A program made the translations under genes and the position numbers. 64,000 nucleotides of DNA, taken from the NCBI GenBank assembly GCA_040219235.1, contig JAVJSV010000011.1, positions 186,001-250,000 of the forward strand, read 5' to 3'. The stretch comes from Rhodospirillaceae bacterium. GTDB lineage: Bacteria > Pseudomonadota > Alphaproteobacteria > Rhodospirillales > Rhodospirillaceae. The notes beneath the pieces were generated by a model that worked only from the letters and a program-made list of their open reading frames with translations, was not told where the DNA came from and did no database searches. Below are positions 34,842 through 44,331 of this stretch, piece after piece. Each line of letters starts with the position of its first letter. Within the stretch, counting starts at the first letter, position 1.

Positions 34842-36341
34842 CTAAATCCCGTCCGGTTCTTTGGGCAGCAGAATGGTCTTGGGTTCTAAATACGCCAGCA
34901 AACCTTCTACGCCGCCTTCACGTCCCAGACCCGATTGCTTGAAGCCGCCAAAGGCGATGGCAAAACTGGCCGACGGCGCGCTTTGGCCCACGGTTCCGGT
35001 GCGCAACTGCCGGGCAATGCGGTAGGTCGCATTGGTGTCGTTGGTATACACAGCCCCTGCCAATCCAAAGGGCGAGTCGTTGGCAATACGAATGGCCTCC
35101 GCTTCCCGGGCGCTTTCATCTTCACCCTCACAGGGAATTACACAGAGCACCGGCCCGAAAATTTCCTCCTGGGCGATGGTCATGGCGTTGTCCACGTTGG
35201 CGAACACGGTGGGTTCCATATAAAAACCGCGGTCGATGCCAGTGGGGCATTTGCCGCCGGTTGCCAACGTCGCGCCTTCTTTAACGCCGGTGGCGATATA
35301 GCCTTCGACTTTTTCCAACTGGCTTTTCATGGTCAGCGGCCCCAGCTTGATGTCCGGATCATAGGGGTCGCCGATGGTCACCGCTTGCGCGGCGGTCACC
35401 AGATGCTGAACCAGTTCATCATGGCGGTCGCGTGATACAATCACCCGGGTCAGCCCGGCACAGTTTTGGCCGCTCAGCACACAGATGCCACCCATCAAAC
35501 TTTTGGCGGCTTTTTCTAAATCATAGTCATCCAGAACAATCGCCGCCGACTTGCCGCCCAGTTCCAGGGTCACGCGGGCGATACGTTTGCCACCCACCGA
35601 GGCAATGTGCTGTCCGGTCGCCAGGCTGCCGGTGAAGCTGATTTTATCAATGCCCGGATGCCGCACCAGATGATCAGAGGCCTCGCGCTCTGCCGTAAAC
35701 AGGTTGATCACGCCGGGCGGCAGTTTCGCAGCCTCGGCACATTCGGCAATAATGTAAGCCTCAATGGGGGTCTGTGGCGCGGGCTTCATCACCACCGGGC
35801 ATCCGGCAATCAAGGCCGGAGCGATTTTTGTCAGCATGGTCGCTAATGGGGCGTTCCATGGCGCAATCGCGGCCACCACTCCAACGGGTTCGCGCACCAG
35901 CAAGCCCATGCCGTTCCCTGTTGGGTGTTTCTCAATCCACTCAAAGCTCGAGGCTTGATCAATCGAGCGGTCAAACGCCCCGATGGAATATTCCGGCGAT
36001 GACAGCGCCATGCCGCGCACCACACCGGTGGTTTCGGTCCAGGCCACCGCAAAATCTTCGGCGCGCGTGCGCAGAATACGCGCAAATTCTTTCAGATAGT
36101 CGGCCCGTTCCAGGGGCGTCATTCTCGGCCAGGGGCCGTCGTCAAAAGCGGTCCGGGCGGCGGCCACCGCTTTGTCCACATCGGCGGGCCTGGCCTCGGC
36201 GACCTGAAACACCACCTCCTCGGTCACCGGCGAGACAATATCGAGCGTCTTGTCGGTCGATGGAGACACCCAGGCGCCGCCAATAAAAAACTGACCAAAG
36301 TGTCTGGGGTCGATGGACGTGGCGCGGGACGTGAATGTCAT
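34842..36341 (-). CDS. Aldehyde dehydrogenase (NAD(P)+)
   Basis: A 499-aa ALDH-superfamily enzyme oxidising aldehydes to acids. Visible features are VVAAIAPWNAPLATM (cofactor pocket), the FTGSLATG turn, ELGGKSAAIV with the general-base Glu (about residue 257) and SGQNCAGLTRVI with the nucleophilic Cys (about residue 291). EIFGPVLCVI and GGFKQSGLGREGG lie near the C-terminus. The ATG at 36341 was preferred over the longer frame (to 36374) because AAGGA precedes it. Being next to the TonB/DUF1838/NTF2 genes, it may complete a catabolic route. Confidence 0.93.
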   Translation of the reverse strand: MTFTSRATSIDPRHFGQFFIGGAWVSPSTDKTLDIVSPVTEEVVFQVAEARPADVDKAVAAARTAFDDGPWPRMTPLERADYLKEFARILRTRAEDFAVAWTETTGVVRGMALSSPEYSIGAFDRSIDQASSFEWIEKHPTGNGMGLLVREPVGVVAAIAPWNAPLATMLTKIAPALIAGCPVVMKPAPQTPIEAYIIAECAEAAKLPPGVINLFTAEREASDHLVRHPGIDKISFTGSLATGQHIASVGGKRIARVTLELGGKSAAIVLDDYDLEKAAKSLMGGICVLSGQNCAGLTRVIVSRDRHDELVQHLVTAAQAVTIGDPYDPDIKLGPLTMKSQLEKVEGYIATGVKEGATLATGGKCPTGIDRGFYMEPTVFANVDNAMTIAQEEIFGPVLCVIPCEGEDESAREAEAIRIANDSPFGLAGAVYTNDTNATYRIARQLRTGTVGQSAPSASFAIAFGGFKQSGLGREGGVEGLLAYLEPKTILLPKEPDGI

Positions 36342-36634
36342 GAGGGTATCCTTATAGGGCGAAAGCGTCAGCACAGCGGCTGTTTTTCAGGCTCTTTTAT
36401 TATGTTTTCTGTGGTTTTTGCGGCTTTGACCAATAGAAGTTTGGTCAGCTCGTATCAGCCTCTTGCATAGTTCCTTGTCATATTACCCGCAATAGTTCCC
36501 CGCGTAAGACCCCCGCCAGGCTCCCAACCGTCGATTTTAGCCGAATTTTCATTGAAACCCGGACTCCGGGGGTTATATCCCGACAGTCACAACGTTCTTT
36601 TACCGAGTTCTAAATACCGAAAGGATAACCATAC

Positions 36635-37366
36635 ATGTCTAAGGGGATTGTTGATCGGCGGACCTTCGTCGGATCATTGATGGCGGCTGTGTCGACCTCC
36701 GCCATCGCAGCGACGGCGGCCAAGGCCGACCATCATGGGGATGCGTGTAAGGCCATCACCGCTGAAATGCAGCAGGCCATGTCACCCGATGATGCGATCA
36801 ACGCGCTCAAAGCGGGCAACGCCCGTTTTATTGCGGGCGAGACCGTGAATTGCGATTACATGTCACAGGTCAAAGCCACCGCTGACGGTCAGTACCCCAT
36901 CGCGGCTATTGTCGGTTGCATCGATTCCCGCGTGCCGCCAGAACTGGTGTTCGACCAACAGATTGGCGATATCTTCTCTGCCCGTGTGGCCGGTAACTTC
37001 GTCAACACTGACATTATTGGCAGCCTTGAGTTTGCCACCGCCGCTGCGGGCTCAAAAGCCATCGTCATCCTGGCACACTCCGCCTGTGGCGCGGTAAAAG
37101 GTGCGGTTGATGAAGTGAAACTTGGCAACCTCACCGCCATGCTCGAAAACATCGAGCCCGCCATTCAGGCCACACCGCTGACCGGCGAGAAGTCATCCAG
37201 CAACACCGCCTATGTTGAAGCCGTGGCCACCAAAAATGCCGAACTGACGGTTGCAGCCCTGCTTGAGCGCAGCCCGGTCATCAAAGGTCTGGTCGATGAG
37301 GGTAAGGTCAAAGTGGTCGCCGCCAAGCACGATGTGGCCACCGGCAAGGTGACCTTCCTGAGCTAA
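36635..37366 (+). CDS. Tat-exported beta-class carbonic anhydrase
   Basis: Interconverts CO2 and bicarbonate with a zinc ion. All beta-class ligands and catalytic residues are visible: C95-x-D97-x-R99 in CIDSRV, and H148-x2-C151 in HSACGAVKG. The first 30 residues contain a twin-arginine motif (DRRTFVGSLMA) followed by a hydrophobic stretch and an AKA cleavage site, so the enzyme is probably folded in the cytoplasm and exported to the periplasm. Length (243 aa) is normal for an exported form. It stands alone, with an AAGGAT ribosome site and a 290-nt upstream region. Confidence 0.92.
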   Translation: MSKGIVDRRTFVGSLMAAVSTSAIAATAAKADHHGDACKAITAEMQQAMSPDDAINALKAGNARFIAGETVNCDYMSQVKATADGQYPIAAIVGCIDSRVPPELVFDQQIGDIFSARVAGNFVNTDIIGSLEFATAAAGSKAIVILAHSACGAVKGAVDEVKLGNLTAMLENIEPAIQATPLTGEKSSSNTAYVEAVATKNAELTVAALLERSPVIKGLVDEGKVKVVAAKHDVATGKVTFLS

Positions 37367-37576
37367 ACACAAAACAAAACCTAAGCCTCGTACGCGGGCC
37401 GTGTTCTTTCCAACTGCTGATGAGTGGGGGAATGAGTGCGGCCCGCTTGCTTTGGGGACTGATCTTACCAAAATTCTTTTTGGCCCGTCTCTATCCTCAA
37501 TTGCCAAGCCAACTTCTGATGCCATACCTTTAGATCAGACAGATGTTATTCAAGTTGTCACTCGGCGGTAGATGTA

Positions 37577-38695
37577 ATGGTCAGAAATCCTAAACACGCG
37601 ATGTTGTCTCCGGGCACGCACGATGAGCGGCATAGGCAACTTTTTGTCTACGCGCTTAAAAAGCACATCCGTTTTAAGGTGCGTCCTGGCAATCGTGTGC
37701 TCTACGAAAACGTGGTCCAGCCTCGTCTCCAAAAACAGCGGGGCCGTGTGCCAGAGTCAGTGAAAGACATCAGCTCTGACATGTGGGCTGAGCCGGGCTA
37801 TCAAATGTTTTCTGCCTTAAACCGCTGTGCGCAGGAACTGATGTGGGAGTCTTTGGTTGACCCGATTTATCGTAACGCCGCTCAGTTGTCGGCCGCCTAT
37901 AAGCAGGTTCAGAAAAACCCTAAGGCCAAGGGCTCGGTCTCTCTCGATCCAGATCTGCCTATTCCAAAAGGCATCGCGACAGTCGACATTCATCTACAGC
38001 CCGGTGGCTTCGCCGCCGATTACGGCGACAATGATGTGCTGGCGGGGGCGTTGCACGAGGCTGGAACAAACCTCTACTCTATGTCAGGTGGCATAGGAAC
38101 GGGGGAAGGCAAAGCCGACGTCATCATGCGGTTTCTCAAAGAGCGCTATCCTGATTTTCGCCCGACAAAAATTCTCGATTTTGCGTGTTCATCTGGTCCG
38201 TCATCGACGCCGTGGGCGCTCGCGTTTCCAGATGCAGACGTGCACGCCCTTGATGTTGGGGCGGCGTTGCTTCGCTATGGCCATGCCCGGGCAGAAGCCT
38301 TAAACGCAACAGTTCATTTTCATCAAATGGACGCGGCCGCCACGTCCTTCCCGGACGAGTCCTTTGATCTGGTGGTGTCGCACAATGCAATGCATGAGAT
38401 GTCACAGACCTCAACGGCGGGTATGTTCAAAGAGAGTTTTCGTCTGTTGAAACCGGGTGGCATCGCCATCCACCAGGACGTGCCGTTGCGCTTCGACGAA
38501 CTCGATCTCTTTGGTCAGTTTGACAACAGCTGGGACAGAGAAAACAACGGTGAGCCCTATTGGACGGTCTATGCGACCAATGACCCGCGCCAAATGTTTA
38601 TAGAGGCCGGGTTTTCCGACGAGTCAATTTGGGTTGGTAAGTTTGCGCAACTTGATAACACCGTAAAGTGGTTCGTGAGCTCAGCCCGAAAATAG
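37577..38695 (+). CDS. SAM-dependent methyltransferase with an uncharacterised N-terminal domain
   Basis: A 372-aa protein. The C-terminal half (about residues 190-330) is a class I methyltransferase: ILDFACSSGPSSTPW motif I, HALDVGAALL, FDLVVSHNAMHEM and LLKPGGIAIHQDV. The N-terminal ~150 residues (helical, with MWAEPGYQMFSALNRCAQELMWE split by an acidic turn) have no domain that I recognise and may provide substrate specificity. There is no signal peptide. The start ATG is preceded by a weak GGCGG. Nearby RraA and carbonic anhydrase genes give no clue to the substrate. Confidence 0.78.
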   Translation: MVRNPKHAMLSPGTHDERHRQLFVYALKKHIRFKVRPGNRVLYENVVQPRLQKQRGRVPESVKDISSDMWAEPGYQMFSALNRCAQELMWESLVDPIYRNAAQLSAAYKQVQKNPKAKGSVSLDPDLPIPKGIATVDIHLQPGGFAADYGDNDVLAGALHEAGTNLYSMSGGIGTGEGKADVIMRFLKERYPDFRPTKILDFACSSGPSSTPWALAFPDADVHALDVGAALLRYGHARAEALNATVHFHQMDAAATSFPDESFDLVVSHNAMHEMSQTSTAGMFKESFRLLKPGGIAIHQDVPLRFDELDLFGQFDNSWDRENNGEPYWTVYATNDPRQMFIEAGFSDESIWVGKFAQLDNTVKWFVSSARK

Positions 38696-38745
38696 GTGTG
38701 CCGATATGAGATGCCCAAGATAACAGGTGGATAAGACACCCCGTC

Positions 38746-39369
38746 ATGACTGAACAAGAAATCGTCGACGCGCTTCAACATATTCCAACGGCCACCCTGT
38801 CAGAGGCCACCACAGCCCCGTGCGATTTACCGCCAAGTGTGGGGTGCATGGTGCCAGGCCAAGCCATGGCCGGTCCGGCATTTACCGTGCGCTGCCCGCT
38901 TGGCGATAACACAGCGGTCACGCGGGCGGTTGATCTGGCACCACCCGGCAGCGTTATTGTGATCGATTGCGGTGGCCCCGCCCGCACGGCCGTTTGGGGA
39001 GAAACCGCAACTTTTGCCAGTCAGTTTAAGGGTATTGCGGGCTGCGTCACCAATGGCATGATCAGAGACATCGACGCCATTCGTATTTTGGGCTTTCCCG
39101 TATTTGCGGCGGGGTTGTCGCTGCGCGGGTCGACCAAAGGCCAGCCGGGAGAAACCGGCTGTGATCTGGTGATCGGCGATATTGCCATCGCGCCCGGCGA
39201 TTATGTAAAAGGCGATTCCGATGGGGTTGTTGTGATTCCAGCGGCGCAGGCCTCAAGCGTTATCGCGGCCGCCAAACACGCCCTCAAAGAAGAGCAAAGC
39301 CGTAATGAGCGCTTAAAAGCGGGCGTGCCTCTCGCGGAGATCTTGGCCACCTCCGGCAATCGAAACTAA
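38746..39369 (+). CDS. RraA family protein (oxaloacetate decarboxylase / HMG aldolase-like)
   Basis: A 207-aa member of the RraA/class II pyruvate aldolase-like superfamily. It has the segment AVWGETATFASQFKGIAG followed by VTNGMIRDID with the conserved G-x-x-R-D metal/substrate site, and VKGDSDGVVVIP near the C-terminus. Members include the RNase E inhibitor RraA and 4-hydroxy-4-methyl-2-oxoglutarate aldolase; retention of the G-x-x-R-D pair favours an enzymatic role. It starts 51 nt after the methyltransferase gene on the same strand. Confidence 0.87.
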   Translation: MTEQEIVDALQHIPTATLSEATTAPCDLPPSVGCMVPGQAMAGPAFTVRCPLGDNTAVTRAVDLAPPGSVIVIDCGGPARTAVWGETATFASQFKGIAGCVTNGMIRDIDAIRILGFPVFAAGLSLRGSTKGQPGETGCDLVIGDIAIAPGDYVKGDSDGVVVIPAAQASSVIAAAKHALKEEQSRNERLKAGVPLAEILATSGNRN

Positions 39370-39518
39370 GCGCCATGCGGTTAAGCAGGTGCGGTGCGCC
39401 CCGTTTTTTTTGGGTGGCAATACTCCCACCACCAACCCTGACAGTTATGACAGGTGCGGCCCTCCGCGCTTGAGCCTACGGTCTGCCCAACGATTAAATG
39501 GCGATGGGGGGAAGAGCC

Positions 39519-40715
39519 ATGATAAATATAAGTGGGCTAACTGTTGTAGCCGTGGCAGGCGCTTTGTTGTTGGGCGCTTGCTCTAAGCCCTATAGCACGC
39601 CGTATTTTGACGCGGGACAGGGCGAGCTGCGTCCCACCAACCCCGCAGTCCAGTTTGAGGGATTTGCCTCTCATATTAATAAGCAACGTCCTGCAAAAGT
39701 CTTCTGGACCCATGGTATGTGTAGCCATAACTGGAACTGGGTGATGTCTACCAACTCACTAATAAGAGCTGCGCTGCGAGCGAAAACCGATATCACTACA
39801 CCCGAACCCCGCACCGCCGGTGCGGTCACCTGGATGACATCAATTGTGACTCCTGATGGCACCTTAGAAGCCAGTTTTTATCTCTGGTCCCCGTTGACCT
39901 GGGATCTGAAAGACACGCTAAGGTTTGATAATGCGACCGGCACTCAGGCTGGCTTTCGCTACGATAGGGCACCCCTGAACGAAGTTTTAAAAAAGAAACT
40001 TCTCAACGACTGTCTCGCAGATGCTGTGATCGTGTCAGGATCGAATAGATCAAAAATCTATGAAGAAACAAGAAGTAGTATTTGCTCCTTTCTCGGCGGG
40101 AACTTGACTGGTGCATCCGAATGCACTCTCTCGGGTCCTGAACCCGCTGACACCCCCCGCGTCATTGTTGCTGAAAGCCTGGGCAGCAAAATCATCGCTG
40201 ATGCCGTATTGGATTTGACGGCAGCGCCAGGACAGGAAGCCGAATTTTCCGAGCGGCTGTCCACTATCCGCCAAGTTTTTTTACTGGCCAATCAGATCCC
40301 TCTGCTTGACCTTTCAGACGCCGTCGTAAGTACTGCCGTGGGCCCCTCTCAGAGCTCATTGTCGCGGATGCTGCAAAAGCTAGGAGAGGCTACAGAACCT
40401 AGAAACGTGACGCCTATTCAGGTTGTTTCCTTTACAGACCCCAACGATTTGCTCAGTTATCGGCTTACGGAGCGATACGTTGATGCCAACAAAACCGACC
40501 TGATCAATGTGATGGTGTCTAACGATTGGACGTACACCGTGCCTTTTGTCGAAACGCTGTCTTTGGAACGGCCTGACACGGCCCATTGTGATTACCAGAG
40601 AAACGACAATGTCATCGCCATGGTGGCCGTGGGGAATCCAGGTCAGGGCCAGAACACCTGGCAAGCCGTGAGTAAGCGCATAGACTCAGATGAGAAAAAA
40701 GGCTGCGGGTTTTAA
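39519..40715 (+). CDS. Putative lipoprotein with alpha/beta-hydrolase-like features
   Basis: A 398-aa protein from the ATG at 39519, preferred over 39498 because GGGGGAAGAG precedes it and a compact lipoprotein signal ending LLGAC-SKP follows. VFWTHGMCSHNW resembles an oxyanion loop and VIVAESLGSKIIADAVL a nucleophile elbow (Ser in ESLGS), suggesting an esterase-like fold anchored in the envelope. The C-terminal region has FTDPNDLLSYRL. I recognise no named family. Base composition is lower in GC than the neighbours, and it is followed by a convergent Na/Pi cotransporter gene. Confidence 0.65.
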   Translation: MINISGLTVVAVAGALLLGACSKPYSTPYFDAGQGELRPTNPAVQFEGFASHINKQRPAKVFWTHGMCSHNWNWVMSTNSLIRAALRAKTDITTPEPRTAGAVTWMTSIVTPDGTLEASFYLWSPLTWDLKDTLRFDNATGTQAGFRYDRAPLNEVLKKKLLNDCLADAVIVSGSNRSKIYEETRSSICSFLGGNLTGASECTLSGPEPADTPRVIVAESLGSKIIADAVLDLTAAPGQEAEFSERLSTIRQVFLLANQIPLLDLSDAVVSTAVGPSQSSLSRMLQKLGEATEPRNVTPIQVVSFTDPNDLLSYRLTERYVDANKTDLINVMVSNDWTYTVPFVETLSLERPDTAHCDYQRNDNVIAMVAVGNPGQGQNTWQAVSKRIDSDEKKGCGF

Positions 40716-40762
40716 TTCATTTTACGTCAGCCAACGAATGTGGTTGGGCGCATTTATAACAA

Positions 40763-42433
40763 TTATGCGGCGTTGCGCGGTGCTTCAACAGCCGTGGGTG
40801 TTTCTATACCGTCTAAGTTTAGCTGAACGGCCAGGGCATGGTTCAATTTGCCCGCCTTTAAAATGCGTTTCAGCACGCGGTTCAACGTGCTCAATTGCTC
40901 CACCAGAGGCCCCAGATCGCGAATGGCAATATGCTGATCAATACCGGCCCGGAGCAAGCGGTCTTTCAGGTGATGGTATGTGGCTTCCAGGGTCCCAAAC
41001 CCCTCTTCAAACACGTCAAGGATAAACTTTGACTCACCCGGCTGCGGAGCCTCAAACCAGGCGGTGACCGCCGATAGAAAGTGTTCCAGGTCTTTCCGCA
41101 ACTCGGGATCGCGGAGGGTTAACGTGAGTCCGTGGATAGAATGCAGCCCGCTCGCGATTTCTGCGGCCTCGTCATAATAGTGAGACAGTCTCAAAAGTTG
41201 CGGCAGCGTCGCAGATTGTTTTGGCGTCAACACCGCATTCTGAATGTCGGCCGCAAACTCACCGGCGGCCAAGGTTAACGCTTCAATGGCGCTTTTGGTG
41301 GTATGAATAACCTGATCACGGTCGTTATCTTTTGAGATCGCTTTAGACCCAATCCGGCGCGACAATGCGCCGATGCGGTTGACCTCAAGCAGGAGCGCGT
41401 TGAACGCGAGCGCTGGTGTTTCAGCAATCATTTTATCGATAAATTTCGGGGCGCCCTCAATCTCGTCGACTGTCTTGAATCGGTTCGCCAGCCAGGAGGA
41501 CAAAGGTCGCAACAGCGGCCACATCAAGGCCACTCCCAGGATGTTAAAAACCGTATGAAACAGCGCCAAGGTGATTGCAGGAGACTCTTCTAAATTCAGG
41601 ACGCTGCCAGTTTTTGCAATCAGGAACAGCAGCACGGGCAAGATCAGCAACGCCACGCACCCTGTGACGGCATTAAAAATAACATGGGCGGTGGCCACGC
41701 GTTTGGCATTTGGGGTGGCGTTCAAGGCGGCAAACAGGGCGGTCGATGTGGTGCCGACGTTGGCGCCAATGACCATCGCCGCCGCACTTGGTAAAGCGAT
41801 AATGCCCCCTGTTGCGGCGGTCAGCGTAATGGCAATCGCGGCACTGGAAGATTGTGTGAGCAGCGTCACAAGAAAACCAGCGCCCACCATCATAGCAACG
41901 CCTGACACGCCATATTGAGACACGACGTGTAAGTCGATCAGGGGAGACAGGGATTCAAAGGCTTCCCTTAAAATGTCGATGCCGACAAAAAACAGGCCGA
42001 ACCCGCCAAGGGCCTGCCCAATGGCACCCAAGCGTGAGTTTTGTTTGAGAAACCATAGGCCGATGCCCAGGCCGATCATCGGCAAGGCAAAAATTTCGAC
42101 CTTAATTTTAAAGCCCAGGGCGGCCACCAGCCATGCGGTCATGGTGGTGCCGATGTTGGTGCCATACACCACGCCAATGGCCTGAAACAATGTCATCAAT
42201 CCGGCATTGACGAAGCCGATGGTGGCCACTGTTACGGCGCTTGAGGATTGCACAAGCGCCGTAATCATAATGCCTGAACACAAGCCGCGCACCGGCGTCG
42301 CTGTCCAGCGGGCTAAAATATCCTTTAACGCATCGCCGCTGGCGCGCTTTAAACCGTCGGTCATCAGTTTCATGGCGAGCATGAACAGGCCAAGTCCGCC
42401 AGCCAGCCCGCCTAATGTTTGAAACAGGTCCAT
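40763..42433 (-). CDS. Na/Pi cotransporter family protein (NptA/PhoU)
   Basis: A 556-aa protein combining a membrane domain of the Na+/phosphate symporter family with a C-terminal PhoU-like helical domain (about residues 340-540). The two inverted Na_Pi repeats each carry a QSSSA motif: ALVQSSSAVTVATIGFVNAG near residue 60 and TLLTQSSSAAIAITLT near residue 195. It probably imports or exports phosphate with Na+. It precedes no pst/pho genes here; the symporter gene at 42481 lies just upstream on the same strand. Confidence 0.92.
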   Translation of the reverse strand: MDLFQTLGGLAGGLGLFMLAMKLMTDGLKRASGDALKDILARWTATPVRGLCSGIMITALVQSSSAVTVATIGFVNAGLMTLFQAIGVVYGTNIGTTMTAWLVAALGFKIKVEIFALPMIGLGIGLWFLKQNSRLGAIGQALGGFGLFFVGIDILREAFESLSPLIDLHVVSQYGVSGVAMMVGAGFLVTLLTQSSSAAIAITLTAATGGIIALPSAAAMVIGANVGTTSTALFAALNATPNAKRVATAHVIFNAVTGCVALLILPVLLFLIAKTGSVLNLEESPAITLALFHTVFNILGVALMWPLLRPLSSWLANRFKTVDEIEGAPKFIDKMIAETPALAFNALLLEVNRIGALSRRIGSKAISKDNDRDQVIHTTKSAIEALTLAAGEFAADIQNAVLTPKQSATLPQLLRLSHYYDEAAEIASGLHSIHGLTLTLRDPELRKDLEHFLSAVTAWFEAPQPGESKFILDVFEEGFGTLEATYHHLKDRLLRAGIDQHIAIRDLGPLVEQLSTLNRVLKRILKAGKLNHALAVQLNLDGIETPTAVEAPRNAA

Positions 42434-42480
42434 GGCCGGTTAACCCGCAGATGCAGCAATGTGGTTATGTTGCTGTGACC

Positions 42481-43872
42481 TCATGCTATGGGCTTATCTT
42501 CTGCGGTGTCGGCTGTGAGCGGCACCAGCCGGTCGACCACGACGGCGGTGGCGATGTCTCCGGTCACGTTGACCGCCGTGCGCACCATATCCAAGATCCG
42601 GTCGACCCCCAGAATGAGCGCAATGCCGGCCGAGGGAATACCCAGGCTGACCAGGATAGAGGCCAGAATCACAATCCCAACGCCGGGGGTGCCGGGCGAC
42701 CCAATGGCGGCTCCGGTGGCGGTGACAACAATCAAAAGCATGCCGCTCAAGCCCACGTCCACGCCAAACACTTGCGCCAGAAACAACGCGGCGACGCCCT
42801 GGTACAAGGCTGTGCCGCCCATGTTGATGGTGGTCCCTAAGGGGATCACGAAGCGCGCGATCGCCGAGCGCACCTTAAGTTTGTTTTCGGTTACCGACAG
42901 AGTCAGGGGCATCACGGCGGCAGAACTCGACGTCGACAGGGCCAGCAGTTGAACCTCTCTGACATGGCTTAAAAATCCACCGATGCCGCCCACACTTTGG
43001 CGGCTAAACAGCGCGGCTGCGATCACATACACGCAGAGCAACGCCAGCAGTCCAGCGAACACGGTCAGCACATACACGCCGGTCCCGGCCAACGCGGCCA
43101 CGCCGACACGGGCGGTCACCTGGGCCAGCAGCCCAAATACGGCCAGCGGCGCAAACCGCAACACCACAGTGACAATCGCCATGCATGCCGCTTGCAGCGA
43201 GGCCAGAATATCCAAAATCGGACGCCGCTGCTCCGGGGTCGTCATCACCATGGCCACGCCAAAGATCAGCCCCATCACCACAATTTGCAGCATGTCACCA
43301 CTGACCAATGTGGTGAGCGGGTCGCTCGGCAGGAAGTCCACAATGACATCGGGCACTTGCGCCAGTTGCGGCAGGCCGGTGGGGACTTGGTCAATATCCG
43401 CCGCTGAGGGCAGTGCGGTATCTGGCGCCAGGCTTTCTTGCAGGCGCGCGCCATCAATCATACTGCCCGGGCGGATCAGCAAAGCCGCCGTCAGGCCGAT
43501 GGCCACGGCGACCACCGTGCCGCCCAAAAACAACAGCACGGTCATAGCGCTGATCTTGCCCAGCTGGCCACCGCCTTCCCCGGCGGCGATGCCCCTAATC
43601 ACTGAGGCGACGACCAAAGGAATCACCACAAACTGAATCGAGGCCAAAAACAGCCGTCCCGGCAGGGCCAGCCAATTGCCAACGGTTTCCGCAGTCTCCC
43701 GCTCGACCAGATTAAAGCCGGGTCCAAGCAGAACCCCCGTGCCAATGCCTAACACCATGCCGATGAGCACTTGCAGCCAGAGGCGTTCGCGCAATAACTT
43801 CAACGTTGGCGTAATGAGGCTCGGCAAGGAGCGCGCGATGTCCGATTCATTTGGAACTGTGTGGTTCGACAT
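42481..43872 (-). CDS. Dicarboxylate/amino acid:cation symporter (DAACS family)
   Basis: A 463-aa member of the GltP/DctA family of Na+- or H+-coupled glutamate/C4-dicarboxylate importers. Signature segments are the serine-rich LALSTSSSAAVMPLTL, followed by a hydrophobic run containing the conserved NMGGTALYQG motif, and GSPGTPGVGIVILASIL plus DRILDMVRTAVNVTGD in the C-terminal half. Eight transmembrane segments and two hairpins fit the length. A large repeat-rich non-coding region lies upstream (43873-44533). Confidence 0.92.
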   Translation of the reverse strand: MSNHTVPNESDIARSLPSLITPTLKLLRERLWLQVLIGMVLGIGTGVLLGPGFNLVERETAETVGNWLALPGRLFLASIQFVVIPLVVASVIRGIAAGEGGGQLGKISAMTVLLFLGGTVVAVAIGLTAALLIRPGSMIDGARLQESLAPDTALPSAADIDQVPTGLPQLAQVPDVIVDFLPSDPLTTLVSGDMLQIVVMGLIFGVAMVMTTPEQRRPILDILASLQAACMAIVTVVLRFAPLAVFGLLAQVTARVGVAALAGTGVYVLTVFAGLLALLCVYVIAAALFSRQSVGGIGGFLSHVREVQLLALSTSSSAAVMPLTLSVTENKLKVRSAIARFVIPLGTTINMGGTALYQGVAALFLAQVFGVDVGLSGMLLIVVTATGAAIGSPGTPGVGIVILASILVSLGIPSAGIALILGVDRILDMVRTAVNVTGDIATAVVVDRLVPLTADTAEDKPIA

Positions 43873-43955
43873 ATATTCCTAAGCGATACGCTAAAATTGC
43901 AGAGACACACGCGGCACCTCATGCGGAGCCGCTCACGATGCAATCATAGCGATGC

Positions 43956-44048
43956 GTGTCTTGAGACGTCTATGGTGTCTTGGGACGCCTATAAATGTGT
44001 CGATTAAAAGCGTCTCTCAAAACTATTGTCTTTCAAAACTATTGTCTT
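43956..44048. repeat. Two short tandem duplications upstream of the symporter gene
   Basis: A 19-nt unit beginning GTGTCTTG is duplicated at 43956-43974 and 43975-43993 with three differences. A perfect 16-nt unit, TCAAAACTATTGTCTT, is duplicated at 44017-44032 and 44033-44048. Both are in the 660-nt region without genes before the repeat array. No function is evident. Confidence 0.7.
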
Positions 44049-44163
44049 TGCGCAGGGTCAATCGACCGTTTTGGCCCCGTGGACCGCGCGCGCGCGTGGC
44101 GGTGGTCCCGAGCCGGCGGGCTGACTTAAAGCCGCCCTCTATCTAAATCTAACGAAAGAGGAT

Positions 44164-44185
44164 AATAACAATATTAGTTGTTATT
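44164..44185. repeat. AT-rich hairpin
   Basis: AATAACAA and TTGTTATT form an 8-bp stem with a TATTAG loop. It lies at the left edge of the repeat-dense region, downstream of the cupin gene on the minus strand, where it could act as a weak terminator or mRNA end. Confidence 0.5.
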
Positions 44186-44218
44186 TGCAAGCGGTCTCTT
44201 GGATTGGTCTCAGAATTC

Positions 44219-44331
44219 CGTGCATGGGCTCGTTCCAAGGGGGTGCGCCGGAGAGGTTCCATGGGCTCGTTCCATCGATCATACGTGCATGGCCTCGTTT
44301 GAGCGGAACCAGTCGTGCATGGGCTCGAACC
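44219..44331. repeat. Four degenerate copies of an 18-nt dispersed repeat
   Basis: The exact sequence CGTGCATGGGCTCGTTCC occurs at 44219-44236. Variants are at about 44259-44274 (CCATGGGCTCGTTCCA), 44284-44300 (GGCCTCGTTT ending) and 44314-44331 (ending CTCGAACC). The exact 18-mer also occurs at 6059-6076, 38 kb away, where it likewise flanks a tandem repeat. This marks a dispersed repeat family of this genome. Confidence 0.75.
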
